From NCBI GenBank assembly GCA_020635235.1, contig JACKAF010000004.1, forward strand, positions 124,001 through 188,000: 64,000 bases of DNA. The letters are read 5' to 3'. This DNA is from Pseudobdellovibrionaceae bacterium (GTDB lineage Bacteria; Bdellovibrionota; FAC87; UBA2466; JACKAF01). The notes beneath the pieces were generated by a model. The model made no database searches. It was given only the letters and a program-made list of their open reading frames with translations, and had not been told where the DNA came from. Shown piece after piece: positions 15,265-23,287 of this stretch (positions are counted from its first letter, which is position 1; each line of letters begins with the position of its first letter). The translations under genes and the position numbers were made by a program.

Positions 15265-17508
15265 CTAGGGCTGCTTGCAGTAGGAAAAGCTGCGTTCAAA
15301 GGATTGCCCGGTCTCAGAGATGCCCGATACAAAAAGCTTGGGAGTTGCGTCCTTGGCCGTCTCCTGGATGAGTCCGAGGAAATGGGAAGCGTCCTCGCTT
15401 CCGAGATACCAGCGCTGAGCCGCGCTGCCGGGACCATAGGTCGTGATGTAGTCCCCTTTCTTTAGCCCTGCCTCCTCGGCCGGCGAACCGGGGGTTACGC
15501 TACTGACTTTGATCCCCCACCAGCCGGGACGATTGGAACGTACGATGTCATATTGGATGCCGATCTTTCCTGGATTTTCCTTACAGAACTTTTCTCTCTC
15601 ATGCACTTTGGCATCGGCTTCCATCGTTCTCGCTTTGCTGACCATTTCTTCAAACGCGGCCCGGTGGTCGATAAAATTTGGACATGCAGTGAGATTGTGC
15701 TGCCACTCGACGCCTGTGGGCGTTTGCCCTTTCAGGATGAACCCGCGTTTTTCCAGATCCTGTTGCGCACCGGTCTGTTTTACCGAACCCAGGAAGGCTT
15801 TGTAGTCAGAAGACGTGAAGGACGTTAGTTCGGAATCTCCGCTTCCTTGGTAGGATTCGATTCGGTCCCCTACTTTCAGGCCAACAAGGGCCGCCGGGGA
15901 ACCGGGTACCACTCGTGTAATTTCCATTCGGTGGCCATTTGCGGTGCGTATCGGATTGAAAGATATTCCGAGAGATCCCATGTCGTCCGTACAGGCATAG
16001 CTCGTGGTCATCAAATAGCCGCGCTCGGTTTTGGTTTCGAGCGGCAAGATGCTCCCGTGACGATCCGCGACCGGCTTGCCGCCGCCCTTAGGATTCTCAA
16101 CACTCAAACCGAACGCCAGCGGGACGACGGGAATATCTATTCTTTCGCGGAAGGCCTTTTCATAGGCGGCCTGCAGACGCCGCTGCTCCTCGGGAGCGAT
16201 AAGCAGGGTCTGGAAGCTCCTGGAGAAGTAACGTCCAGCTGAGTGGAGCGCCTTAGAGGCATCATCGACGACAGAACCATTCTCCTCGGTTTTTGCTTCC
16301 GGCTCCTTTTTCTCTTCCCCGGTGGAACGGGGCAGAATTTTAACGTGCTTGCGCTCGACTCTGTCGCCATGGACGTCGTACAGGATTTCAATCGTGTAGG
16401 GGCTCCCTTGAAAACTGAGATCGTCGGCTTTGGGCGGATCGCTTAATACGCCCTCTGCCTTGCTATCTTTTTTGTGCAGGTGGTGCACGGCGTGGAGCTC
16501 TACTTTGATTTGATTGTCTGCAAACGAGATATCGAAGGGGTTTTCTTTGTCAAAAACGATTCCGGTGTCACGTGTTTGCTGATCCATCTCCTTAGCGCAG
16601 AAATCGAGCGCCTTGCTGAAGCTCTGACTGCATAGGATTTTGTGGACCTCTGAGAGGCGCAATTCTTTTCCCGCAAGTTGCGGGCTAATAGCGTCTTTGA
16701 TCGCGTCCTCATGGAGGAAGAAAGCGCTTGCCGGCTGGTACTTGCTGTCCATTTCAGGGAGAGGACCGCGATCCTTCTGATCGTCGGTCGTAAATCGTGC
16801 TTGCAGTCTGCCCCGGAGGCTACGCGTAGGGGCTCGACTGCTGAATTGGGTTTGGTAGGGCAAATCAACCGTTCCATCGACAAGCTCCTCCACCTGACCC
16901 AACTGCTTACGGAGGGCGCCATTGGCGCGACTGACGGCATCGTTGGCCGCAGCGTCAATATCGGCCTTCATCTTGGCATTCTTCTTGGGGAGTTTGGCGG
17001 CCGTATCCTTCTCCGCTTTCTTTTTGGTTTTCTTGTGTACGATCCCAGCAAGAAGGCCAAAGTTGTTTGAAGTTTCAGAAACCCAAAAGTTCACATTGGG
17101 TGTGCCGCGCAGACCTGCAGAAAGTATCTCTTGCGGTGTAATGAAGAGGTCTTTGTAAAGGTACCCGGAAATTTGGGACTGGACATCCGCCGAGGACCAC
17201 TTTCTTCGGGTAACCCATTGGCCGCCGTGGCCAAGTGCACTCCCGGATAAAGACAAACCCAGGCGGACTTGCATGGTGTTGTTTGAATCGAGGATTTGGG
17301 GTTTTGCGGTCAAATAAACATCTGGGGTGATGTAAGCGTCGTCGTCCCAATAGGGGGTGGTTTCGTGGCTTGAGACTTCCATGAGGCTTAAGAGGTTCTC
17401 ATAAAAGCGAAGCTCCGCAACGGTTGAGGGTTCAGCCGCGTGTGCACGCTGATAAAAAACACCTGCAACAAGAACGGAAATAAGGAATTTCACACACCCA
17501 ACACGCAT
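15265..17508 (-). CDS. Exported protein with two C-terminal PDZ domains
   Basis: Protein of 747 residues with a signal peptide (about 1-24, ending RAHA). The first 500 residues match nothing I know. They include a Lys/Ala-rich charged helix (about 150-200) and an unstructured Glu/Lys stretch (about 395-420). PDZ1 is at about 508-610 (GSLGISFNP, then VVPGSPAALVGLKVGDRI) and PDZ2 at about 645-745 (KIGIQYDIV, then VTPGSPAEEAGLKKGDYI). No protease domain or catalytic triad is seen, so it may be a periplasmic scaffold or adaptor that binds peptide C-termini. It heads a run of minus-strand exported proteins. Confidence 0.82.
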   Translation of the reverse strand: MRVGCVKFLISVLVAGVFYQRAHAAEPSTVAELRFYENLLSLMEVSSHETTPYWDDDAYITPDVYLTAKPQILDSNNTMQVRLGLSLSGSALGHGGQWVTRRKWSSADVQSQISGYLYKDLFITPQEILSAGLRGTPNVNFWVSETSNNFGLLAGIVHKKTKKKAEKDTAAKLPKKNAKMKADIDAAANDAVSRANGALRKQLGQVEELVDGTVDLPYQTQFSSRAPTRSLRGRLQARFTTDDQKDRGPLPEMDSKYQPASAFFLHEDAIKDAISPQLAGKELRLSEVHKILCSQSFSKALDFCAKEMDQQTRDTGIVFDKENPFDISFADNQIKVELHAVHHLHKKDSKAEGVLSDPPKADDLSFQGSPYTIEILYDVHGDRVERKHVKILPRSTGEEKKEPEAKTEENGSVVDDASKALHSAGRYFSRSFQTLLIAPEEQRRLQAAYEKAFRERIDIPVVPLAFGLSVENPKGGGKPVADRHGSILPLETKTERGYLMTTSYACTDDMGSLGISFNPIRTANGHRMEITRVVPGSPAALVGLKVGDRIESYQGSGDSELTSFTSSDYKAFLGSVKQTGAQQDLEKRGFILKGQTPTGVEWQHNLTACPNFIDHRAAFEEMVSKARTMEADAKVHEREKFCKENPGKIGIQYDIVRSNRPGWWGIKVSSVTPGSPAEEAGLKKGDYITTYGPGSAAQRWYLGSEDASHFLGLIQETAKDATPKLFVSGISETGQSFERSFSYCKQP

Positions 17509-17680
17509 GGAATCGATCCACCTTCACCTTAGAAAGACGTCGTCCTTTAGATCTGTGCAAAGGAGGTGCCCTTAGGGTGTATTCCGAAGGTGTAGCGAAC
17601 GTTATCAGCGAGTTAGAAGGAGTAAAGAGGGTGGTGGGATTTCCCACAAAGTGACTATTTGGCAAGCGCCTGTCGGGGAG

Positions 17681-18628
17681 CTACTCGTATGAGGAAAAGG
17701 GAAAATCTTTGAAGTACTTATCGAGAACGGGTTCAGGAATGTTCATGCCCCGTTCGTACCGCATGACGCCTCGAAAGAGGGTTTCGCTGACTGGGAAGGC
17801 GAGCCACTGGCGGGCCTGAATTCGATCCGCGAGCGCTACTCGAAATTGATCGCCGAGCTGAAAGAGTTCACCGATAAAGGTATCCTGCATCCGGTAGGCT
17901 TGGTGTTCCATGTTTATCAATATCGGGTACGCTTCTTCTTTGGCGGCATCGAGTCTCTTACTCAAATCGTCCCGCATAGTTTTTACGCTACTAGCGATTT
18001 GCATCCCAGTCGCCGCTCCCCCCATCTCGGACCAGTGCCGGTAGAGGTTATCTAGGTTATTGAGGCGATCAATGACTGCCTGCTTTTCTTTGCCACCCTT
18101 GTCGACCAGAATCTGTTGCGCGTGCACCAGCTCGTGAAACATGGAGGCGACGAGTACGATAAAAGAAAACTCGTAATCAATGTACACGGTGTCCTGGAAA
18201 AAAAACGCCATCGACTCGGCATTCTGGTTTAGTCGTTTTCCGTCGGGATCTCTCGCGGATGCAAAGTGAAGTCCTTGCTTTTTCGGATCGAGTTTCCAAA
18301 TCGGAATCACGTTCGCAAGCAGGGCTCGCCCGTGCGGGACTGCGCTAATCCAAAAGAGCGCATTTTCCAGCGAATGAGGGCCCTTGTTGAGCAGGTCCTG
18401 CATCGGGTTTTCCCGCTCCGCTTGTATGGCATGAAGGCGCCTCACCAGCGCCTCGTCGCTAACTGCAAGCTCCGCTTGCCGACCCCAAAACTCGGACATC
18501 TCGGCCACTACGCTGTTTGGAAGCGTAAAGAGAACCTCTTCGTTAGATTGGGGTCGGGCGGTAGCTCCGAGAGGAGCCAACAAGGCCATATAAAGCGCGG
18601 CAAGATAGAGGGGGAACAGCTTTCGCAT
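17681..18628 (-). CDS. Exported protein with a HELVH zinc-metallopeptidase-like motif
   Basis: Protein of 315 residues with a signal peptide (about 1-24). The hydrophobic stretch YEFSFIVLVASMFHELVHAQQ contains H165-E-L-V-H169, the HExxH zinc-binding and catalytic motif of gluzincin/metzincin-type peptidases. The third ligand is not obvious. No known family was recognised, so activity is a hypothesis. It starts MRKLFPL, as does the next gene upstream on the same strand, and both belong to the exported-protein block. Confidence 0.8.
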   Translation of the reverse strand: MRKLFPLYLAALYMALLAPLGATARPQSNEEVLFTLPNSVVAEMSEFWGRQAELAVSDEALVRRLHAIQAERENPMQDLLNKGPHSLENALFWISAVPHGRALLANVIPIWKLDPKKQGLHFASARDPDGKRLNQNAESMAFFFQDTVYIDYEFSFIVLVASMFHELVHAQQILVDKGGKEKQAVIDRLNNLDNLYRHWSEMGGAATGMQIASSVKTMRDDLSKRLDAAKEEAYPILINMEHQAYRMQDTFIGELFQLGDQFRVALADRIQARQWLAFPVSETLFRGVMRYERGMNIPEPVLDKYFKDFPFSSYE

Positions 18629-18677
18629 GCCCGCAGTAGTACCGGATTGGGGCGGCAGAAATCAAGTGGGAAGGAGG

Positions 18678-19556
18678 CTAGGGCGTCTTTTCAGAGCTCA
18701 GGCTGCGGGCCCCTTTTCCGAAAATGCTAATTTTATCGTTGAGATAGCCGCGGTGTTTGATGAAAAAGCGGTCATACAGTGCCTTTAGGGCGTCGCCTTC
18801 TTCCAGCACGATGGGCTTTCCCTTCTCGCTTTCATAGGCAAGAAAGCGCGGGATGCTTTCGTGGGAATACTTCTTGGGGTTAGGAAAGAGCTCTTCCATG
18901 ACTTTGGCGTCGAAAACCTCCTCCTTCGGGTCCTCCAGGATGATGGAGTGAAGAACGAGTTTCGGATCGGCGAAGCGCTTTACGTAGGCTTCCAGAAGGA
19001 CACGGTATTCCAGGCAGCTTTGGCACCAGCTGGCGGAGACGACGAAGAAATTGAACTTGTCCTCATTGTCTTCGGTGATGAACGACTTCAGGAAACGCAG
19101 CTGCTTGAAGGCTTTTTGCAACTGAGGCGGTTTGCTTTTAAGAGCGTTGTTTAGCTTGATGCGATCGTTCAGATCGATGCCATCAAAAGCCGTACGCGTT
19201 AGCGAAATCTTGTGGGACATGAGGCCGCGTGTAATGCGTGCCGACTTGTTTACGCCCACCTGAGTGGTCAGAAAGAGCGATCGCTTTTTCCAGTCTTTGC
19301 GCATCTCGTCCCACTCGGTATTCAGGATTTGTAGCTCTTGGGCTTTTACCATTCGCTTGGTTAACCCATTCGGGTCAGCGTCGACAAATGGTACGATCTC
19401 GTTGGCGGAGTTTCCCTCGCGAAAGAACACATTGAAGGGAAGGTAATAGAGTCGGTACATCTGTAGTAGCTTGTTCTCGGGTTTTTCCTTGTCCGGAGGG
19501 GCCGCTACGGCCGCTACCGCGACGCCTATCAAAATCAATGGGAAGAGCTTTCTCAT
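18678..19556 (-). CDS. Exported thioredoxin-like protein
   Basis: Protein of 292 residues with a short signal peptide (about 1-19). Residues about 165-260 resemble a thioredoxin fold: a strand NFFVVSASW leads into W177-C178-Q-S-C181 and then a helix. The order strand-WCxxC-helix is the redox-active arrangement. The N-terminal half (20-160) is alpha-helical and unknown. It is probably a periplasmic disulfide or thiol enzyme. It is the first gene after the structured leader at 19626-19868, so that RNA may control it. Confidence 0.8.
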   Translation of the reverse strand: MRKLFPLILIGVAVAAVAAPPDKEKPENKLLQMYRLYYLPFNVFFREGNSANEIVPFVDADPNGLTKRMVKAQELQILNTEWDEMRKDWKKRSLFLTTQVGVNKSARITRGLMSHKISLTRTAFDGIDLNDRIKLNNALKSKPPQLQKAFKQLRFLKSFITEDNEDKFNFFVVSASWCQSCLEYRVLLEAYVKRFADPKLVLHSIILEDPKEEVFDAKVMEELFPNPKKYSHESIPRFLAYESEKGKPIVLEEGDALKALYDRFFIKHRGYLNDKISIFGKGARSLSSEKTP

Positions 19557-19625
19557 GCGAGACTCCTGAACTAGACACAGTCCTATTCATCTCTTTATCG
19601 GCAGGAGCGAGTGAAGTTCTGAAGC

Positions 19626-19661
19626 AAAAAAAAGAGGCAGAAGCCGTTAGGCCTCTGCCTC
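19626..19661 (-). terminator. Intrinsic terminator, minus strand, upstream of a gene
   Basis: Read on the minus strand: GAGGCAGA pairs with TCTGCCTC (plus 19654-19661 and 19634-19641), continues past one mismatch with GGC/GCC around a four-base loop, and is followed by eight T residues (plus 19626-19633). It lies 70 bases before the start codon at 19556, so it ends a transcript ahead of that gene, as an attenuator would. Confidence 0.88.
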
Positions 19662-19698
19662 ATAAACGCGGTTTGGGGGAAGTCTTGTTGTATTTCTA

Positions 19699-19717
19699 AG
19701 TTGCGTTACAAAGTTGC
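19699..19717 (-). repeat. 19-base element shared with 52305-52323
   Basis: GCAACTTTGTAACGCAACT on the minus strand. It is the same 19 bases, in the same orientation relative to transcription, as at 52305-52323. A further GCAACTTAGA-like copy is in the RNA candidate at 12883-12892. Chance identity of this length within 64 kb is unlikely. Confidence 0.7.
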
Positions 19718-19874
19718 GTATCCAACCGCAAAATTTGCGGGGAACGGAAAGCCTTTTTGCAAAAGCTTCTGTTACTTTACTAAAGCAATTTGAATACCAA
19801 TTCCGTGGAAATCGCTAAGCCTTTGATATCGTGCAGATCCGTATTCTATGGATGGGGTCGAGGTATTGGTCATT

Positions 19875-19902
19875 GGTATACAGCAGGTATACACCCTGTC
19901 AG
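19875..19902 (-). promoter_or_regulatory. Promoter of the minus-strand leader RNA
   Basis: On the minus strand: CTGACA (plus 19897-19902), a 16-base spacer, TATACC (plus 19875-19880). The spacer contains a second GTATACC copy, so the region carries two GTATAC palindromes 11 bases apart, a possible operator. Confidence 0.45.
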
Positions 19903-19985
19903 TTCGGGAACAGGGGGTGGAGCCAAATGCATGAATTTACGGATGATTTGATGTTTTTCCGAGGGTAAAATTTGCAACATCCGAT

Positions 19986-20014
19986 TTGACAGCCCTGTAG
20001 ACGATCGGGACACT
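19986..20014 (+). promoter_or_regulatory. Candidate promoter of the deacetylase gene
   Basis: A perfect TTGACA (19986-19991) with a 17-base spacer to a poor -10, GACACT (20009-20014). The ribosome site AAGGTGGT (20021-20028) and GTG start at 20037 follow directly. Confidence 0.35.
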
Positions 20015-20036
20015 CAAAGAAAGGTGGTTTCATTCG

Positions 20037-21074
20037 GTGAAAGACATTTTGCTAGCCTACGGATCTGTTTTTCAGTCCCACGTGCCGCCACGCTCGCATC
20101 CGGAAAACCCCGAGCGCCTGACGCCGCTGTACTCCCGACTGGCAGAAGATCCGATCCTGCGTTCGATTGCCTGCCTTCAGCCTCTTCCGCTGGCAGGCTC
20201 CGAGAGCCTACAGAGTTTCCATACGCAGGAGTGTGTACAGGCGCTCATGGCGTTGAAGGGCTCCTCGGGATGGTTTGACGCCGACACCTATTTCGAGCCA
20301 ACGAGTCTAACGGCGGCCCTGACCGCCGTGGGGACTACCAAGGAAATGGCTAAGAAGATCTACGCGGGCGAGGCCCGCCGGGGCTTTGCCCTGTTGCGCC
20401 CCCCGGGGCACCACGCGCGACCGAGCTCGCCCATGGGGTTTTGTCTGTTCAACAACATCGGAGTGGCGGCGGCGAGTCTGCTACAGGAGCGCCCAACGCT
20501 ACGTCTGGCCATTGTCGATTTCGATCTGCATCACGGAAACGGCACACAGGAATGTTTCTACACCGATGAGCGCGTACTCTTTATTTCCTCGCACCGCTTT
20601 CCGTACTACCCGGGAACGGGCGGGGCCGATGAACACGGGGAGGGAAGCGGAAGAGGCCTTACCGTGAATTTCCCGTTACCCAAGGCCTATCCGGACTCGG
20701 TGCTGGCCTCGGTATATGGGCGCTTCGCCCTTCCGATACTGGAGGCGTTCAGCCCCGACATGATCTTGGTTTCTGCAGGTTACGATGGACATATCTTCGA
20801 TCCGATGCGAGGGCTTGAACTGACCACTGATTTCTACGGAGCGCTAACAGAAGCACTTCTCGCTGCTGCGGAACGGCTTTGCTCAGGTAAGATTCTTTTC
20901 TGCCTGGAGGGTGGCTACTCGCCCGATCACCTGTGCGAGAGCGTGCTTGCGTCGCTCTCGAAAATGATCCGCTGCCCGAGGGAAAGGTTTCAGCCGACGC
21001 TGCGGCCGTCGGCCGTACCGGAGTCGGAGCGTTTTCTTACAGAGCTAAGACCTTATTTCCCCGAAATAGCCTAG
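20037..21074 (+). CDS. Histone-deacetylase-family Zn amidohydrolase
   Basis: Protein of 345 residues starting at GTG 20037, nine bases after AAGGTGGT. Catalytic features of the HDAC/AcuC/HdaH superfamily are intact: the two histidines H125-H126 in RPPGHHA, MGFCLFNN, the zinc ligands D163 and H165 in DFDLHHGNGT, and SAGYDGH near the C-terminal third. Bacterial members deacylate small molecules, polyamines or proteins; the substrate here is unknown. Its stop overlaps by three bases the stop of the convergent minus-strand gene. Confidence 0.93.
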   Translation: MKDILLAYGSVFQSHVPPRSHPENPERLTPLYSRLAEDPILRSIACLQPLPLAGSESLQSFHTQECVQALMALKGSSGWFDADTYFEPTSLTAALTAVGTTKEMAKKIYAGEARRGFALLRPPGHHARPSSPMGFCLFNNIGVAAASLLQERPTLRLAIVDFDLHHGNGTQECFYTDERVLFISSHRFPYYPGTGGADEHGEGSGRGLTVNFPLPKAYPDSVLASVYGRFALPILEAFSPDMILVSAGYDGHIFDPMRGLELTTDFYGALTEALLAAAERLCSGKILFCLEGGYSPDHLCESVLASLSKMIRCPRERFQPTLRPSAVPESERFLTELRPYFPEIA

Positions 21075-23158
21075 TTGTCGTCGTTCTCTTCTTCGCCGTC
21101 TTCTTTCTCTTCAGCCTTTTTCTCGGCTGCTGCTTTGACGCGAAGGAACTCTTTGAGTTGCTCGAAATCGTAGGGCGTGAGCTGGAAGGCGGGGTCGATC
21201 TTGCCTTCGGCAGTCAACTCTTCCTGCTTTTTCAGGATTTCTTCGAATTCCTTTCGGAAATCTTTTCCCTCCAGAAGCTTCTGGAGATTATCTAGGTTAC
21301 TTTCAAAGCGTTGGAGCGTAAGAGCGGACACTTTTACAGCCTCGGGGTAGGCCGTAGCGAAATTGTCGGTTAGGCCGCCTAATCCATCTTTGTTTTCGCC
21401 GAAGAGCGCTTCATCGTCCAACTTCAGACCAAGGTCTTTTTGGGCAAGCAAGAGGGCCTCGCGCCAGAATCTTCGCGCCACTTCCACTTTAAAAACTTTG
21501 TCGGTTGCGTAGGTTGCGGGATCTTTGTCTCGTACCCGAAGCTCTTCTTCAATCGCGGCGTCATACAACTTGCGTAAGTGTGCCCGTTGCTCATCGTTAT
21601 TAAAATCGAACGGGAAATTGGGGAAGTCATCTGGAAACTCGCGCTTCATCATGGTCCACATGTGCACCATTGTGAAAAGCATTTCCCCCGCAGAAGTGTC
21701 TTCCAGGCGCATCGCTGTTTCGGCGTCCATGCGCTTGCCTGCGTTGGTTCCATGGGTGGTCTGAAGTTCTGTGTCGGCTTTTTGTCTTTCTTCGGACATC
21801 CAGAACACAAAAGCGGCCATGGCGGCGGCCCCGGTAATGGCGCCCCCCTTCACACCAAAAAAGTATTTGGATTCGGCAACGACACTCCAGAGGCTGCGTA
21901 CGAGATTGGCGGTCGGGCGACCGGCGTAGTTCCAGCCGAGCAAACCGCGTTCACCCGCACCTGGTATCCAGGGCGGTAGATCTCCCGGGAGCATGGCTCT
22001 CAAATGCTTGAACGTATTTCCGACGGCTATCCCAAGATTGAAAACAACTCTGTGTGGCCACTTCCAGGGCGCGTAACCGAGTGGGTAATACTCCCACGTG
22101 TTGTCGGCGGGACCTTCCGCCCATTTTCTCCAGCCCTCAATGTACTGCTCAATGGCCTTCTTCAGCATTTGGTTTGATTGCAAATAGTAGCGCGGGTGGT
22201 TGGCGTAGCCTCCATTTGTGGGGTTCTCGTTGTCTGCAAAGGGATCTTTGGGATCGCCGATCATGACACCGAGTTCTTTCGCACGGGCATAAACGGCTTT
22301 CTCTGCTTCCTGCAATTTCTTGATTTCTGCTTCCAAAGCTGTGCGGGCGACAGCGATGTCGGGCACCGGTTCTTCAACGACGGGGCCTTTTTCTCGGCGC
22401 ACTTCTGCGAGGCGATTTACCTTATCGTTATCTGTCTGCCCCACTGCCCAGGCCTCAAATTCTGCATCATTCATTTTACGGACAGCGAGTTCCTCGGCTT
22501 CTTCCGGGCCGATCTTTTTGGCTCCGTGTGCCGCTCGGAGTTTTTTGATGTAGCGGACGTAAGCCAAGGCGCGGGCCGCGTTGGCGACGTACGTCCGCGG
22601 ATCTAATAGCTCGCCGGCACCGCCTACTTTGCGGACCGTTTTTTCCCATTCCTTGAAGGCTTCCTCGGGAGCCTCCACCAGCGCCCTTTCATATTGCTTG
22701 AGAGCTTGCTCGTAAGTTTCAAGAACCGCCTGGTGGCTTTCAAAAATTTCTGAGTCTAAGAGTTTTTTTCCGTTGGTCTGGTGGGGCGCGGCTGTTTCAC
22801 CTTTTTTGTGTCCGCCCAGCATTCGGTACAGGAGAAAGCTTCCGATAATGATAGCGCCGGTCATGGGGACGTGTGAAAGAGCTTCGTCCCCGCGGATCTC
22901 TCTATAATGATGAACCAGAAAATCGTGGGGCAAACTAGTTATCGCCCATTGGCCTTCTTGCTTGGCAAGCATGTCGCTTCCCGGTGCTTTGACGGGCCCT
23001 GCAGGAACTTCCGCGACGGCTTGTCCGGGCTGATTCACTTTGGCTTGGGCCTGCGCAATGGCGTCCATGTTGGCTAGGCAAACGGGGGAGGGCGGTGCTG
23101 CTATGGCCGGCGGCAATAGCAAAGAGAAGCACAAAAAGGCGATGAGAAATGTGCGCAC
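21071..23158 (-). CDS. Large one-TM exported protein of unknown function
   Basis: A signal peptide (RTFLIAFLCFSLLLPPAIAA) is followed by a second hydrophobic segment MTGAIIIGSFLLYRML, then several hundred residues of charged, alpha-helical sequence with coiled-coil character, a third hydrophobic segment (AITGAAAMAAFVFWM) and an acidic C-terminus. No family recognised. The longest frame begins at TTG 23191. GTG 23158, preceded by GGGG and directly giving the signal peptide, is preferred but not certain. Its overall plan resembles the partial gene at the right edge. Confidence 0.72.
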   Translation of the reverse strand: MRTFLIAFLCFSLLLPPAIAAPPSPVCLANMDAIAQAQAKVNQPGQAVAEVPAGPVKAPGSDMLAKQEGQWAITSLPHDFLVHHYREIRGDEALSHVPMTGAIIIGSFLLYRMLGGHKKGETAAPHQTNGKKLLDSEIFESHQAVLETYEQALKQYERALVEAPEEAFKEWEKTVRKVGGAGELLDPRTYVANAARALAYVRYIKKLRAAHGAKKIGPEEAEELAVRKMNDAEFEAWAVGQTDNDKVNRLAEVRREKGPVVEEPVPDIAVARTALEAEIKKLQEAEKAVYARAKELGVMIGDPKDPFADNENPTNGGYANHPRYYLQSNQMLKKAIEQYIEGWRKWAEGPADNTWEYYPLGYAPWKWPHRVVFNLGIAVGNTFKHLRAMLPGDLPPWIPGAGERGLLGWNYAGRPTANLVRSLWSVVAESKYFFGVKGGAITGAAAMAAFVFWMSEERQKADTELQTTHGTNAGKRMDAETAMRLEDTSAGEMLFTMVHMWTMMKREFPDDFPNFPFDFNNDEQRAHLRKLYDAAIEEELRVRDKDPATYATDKVFKVEVARRFWREALLLAQKDLGLKLDDEALFGENKDGLGGLTDNFATAYPEAVKVSALTLQRFESNLDNLQKLLEGKDFRKEFEEILKKQEELTAEGKIDPAFQLTPYDFEQLKEFLRVKAAAEKKAEEKEDGEEENDDN

Positions 23159-23287
23159 AGACAACCCCACACAAGAAACACTACTCCTCAATCCCTCAAG
23201 TGCGCTTCTTATACCAAATAAATCCGATTTATGCCAGCGCTGGCTGGATAGCCAGTCAAGTATTTGAAATGATTACGAACGTCGCAG

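Larger units (their letters stand above)
19626..19868 (-). ncRNA. Candidate structured leader RNA or sRNA with its own terminator
   Basis: The 480-base gap 19557-20036 holds a complete minus-strand unit: promoter at 19875-19902, about 240 bases of structured RNA, and an intrinsic terminator, before the thioredoxin-like gene at 19556. Visible helices, as RNA: CCGCA-AATTT-TGCGG, AGCTTTT with AAAAGGCT (one G-U), CTTTAGTAAAG, and ACGGAA pairing with TTCCGT around the middle hairpins. It contains GCAACTTTGTAACGCAACT (19699-19717 on this strand), identical to the leader of the gene at 52291. It is either an attenuator/riboswitch for the downstream gene or an independent small RNA. Confidence 0.5.
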
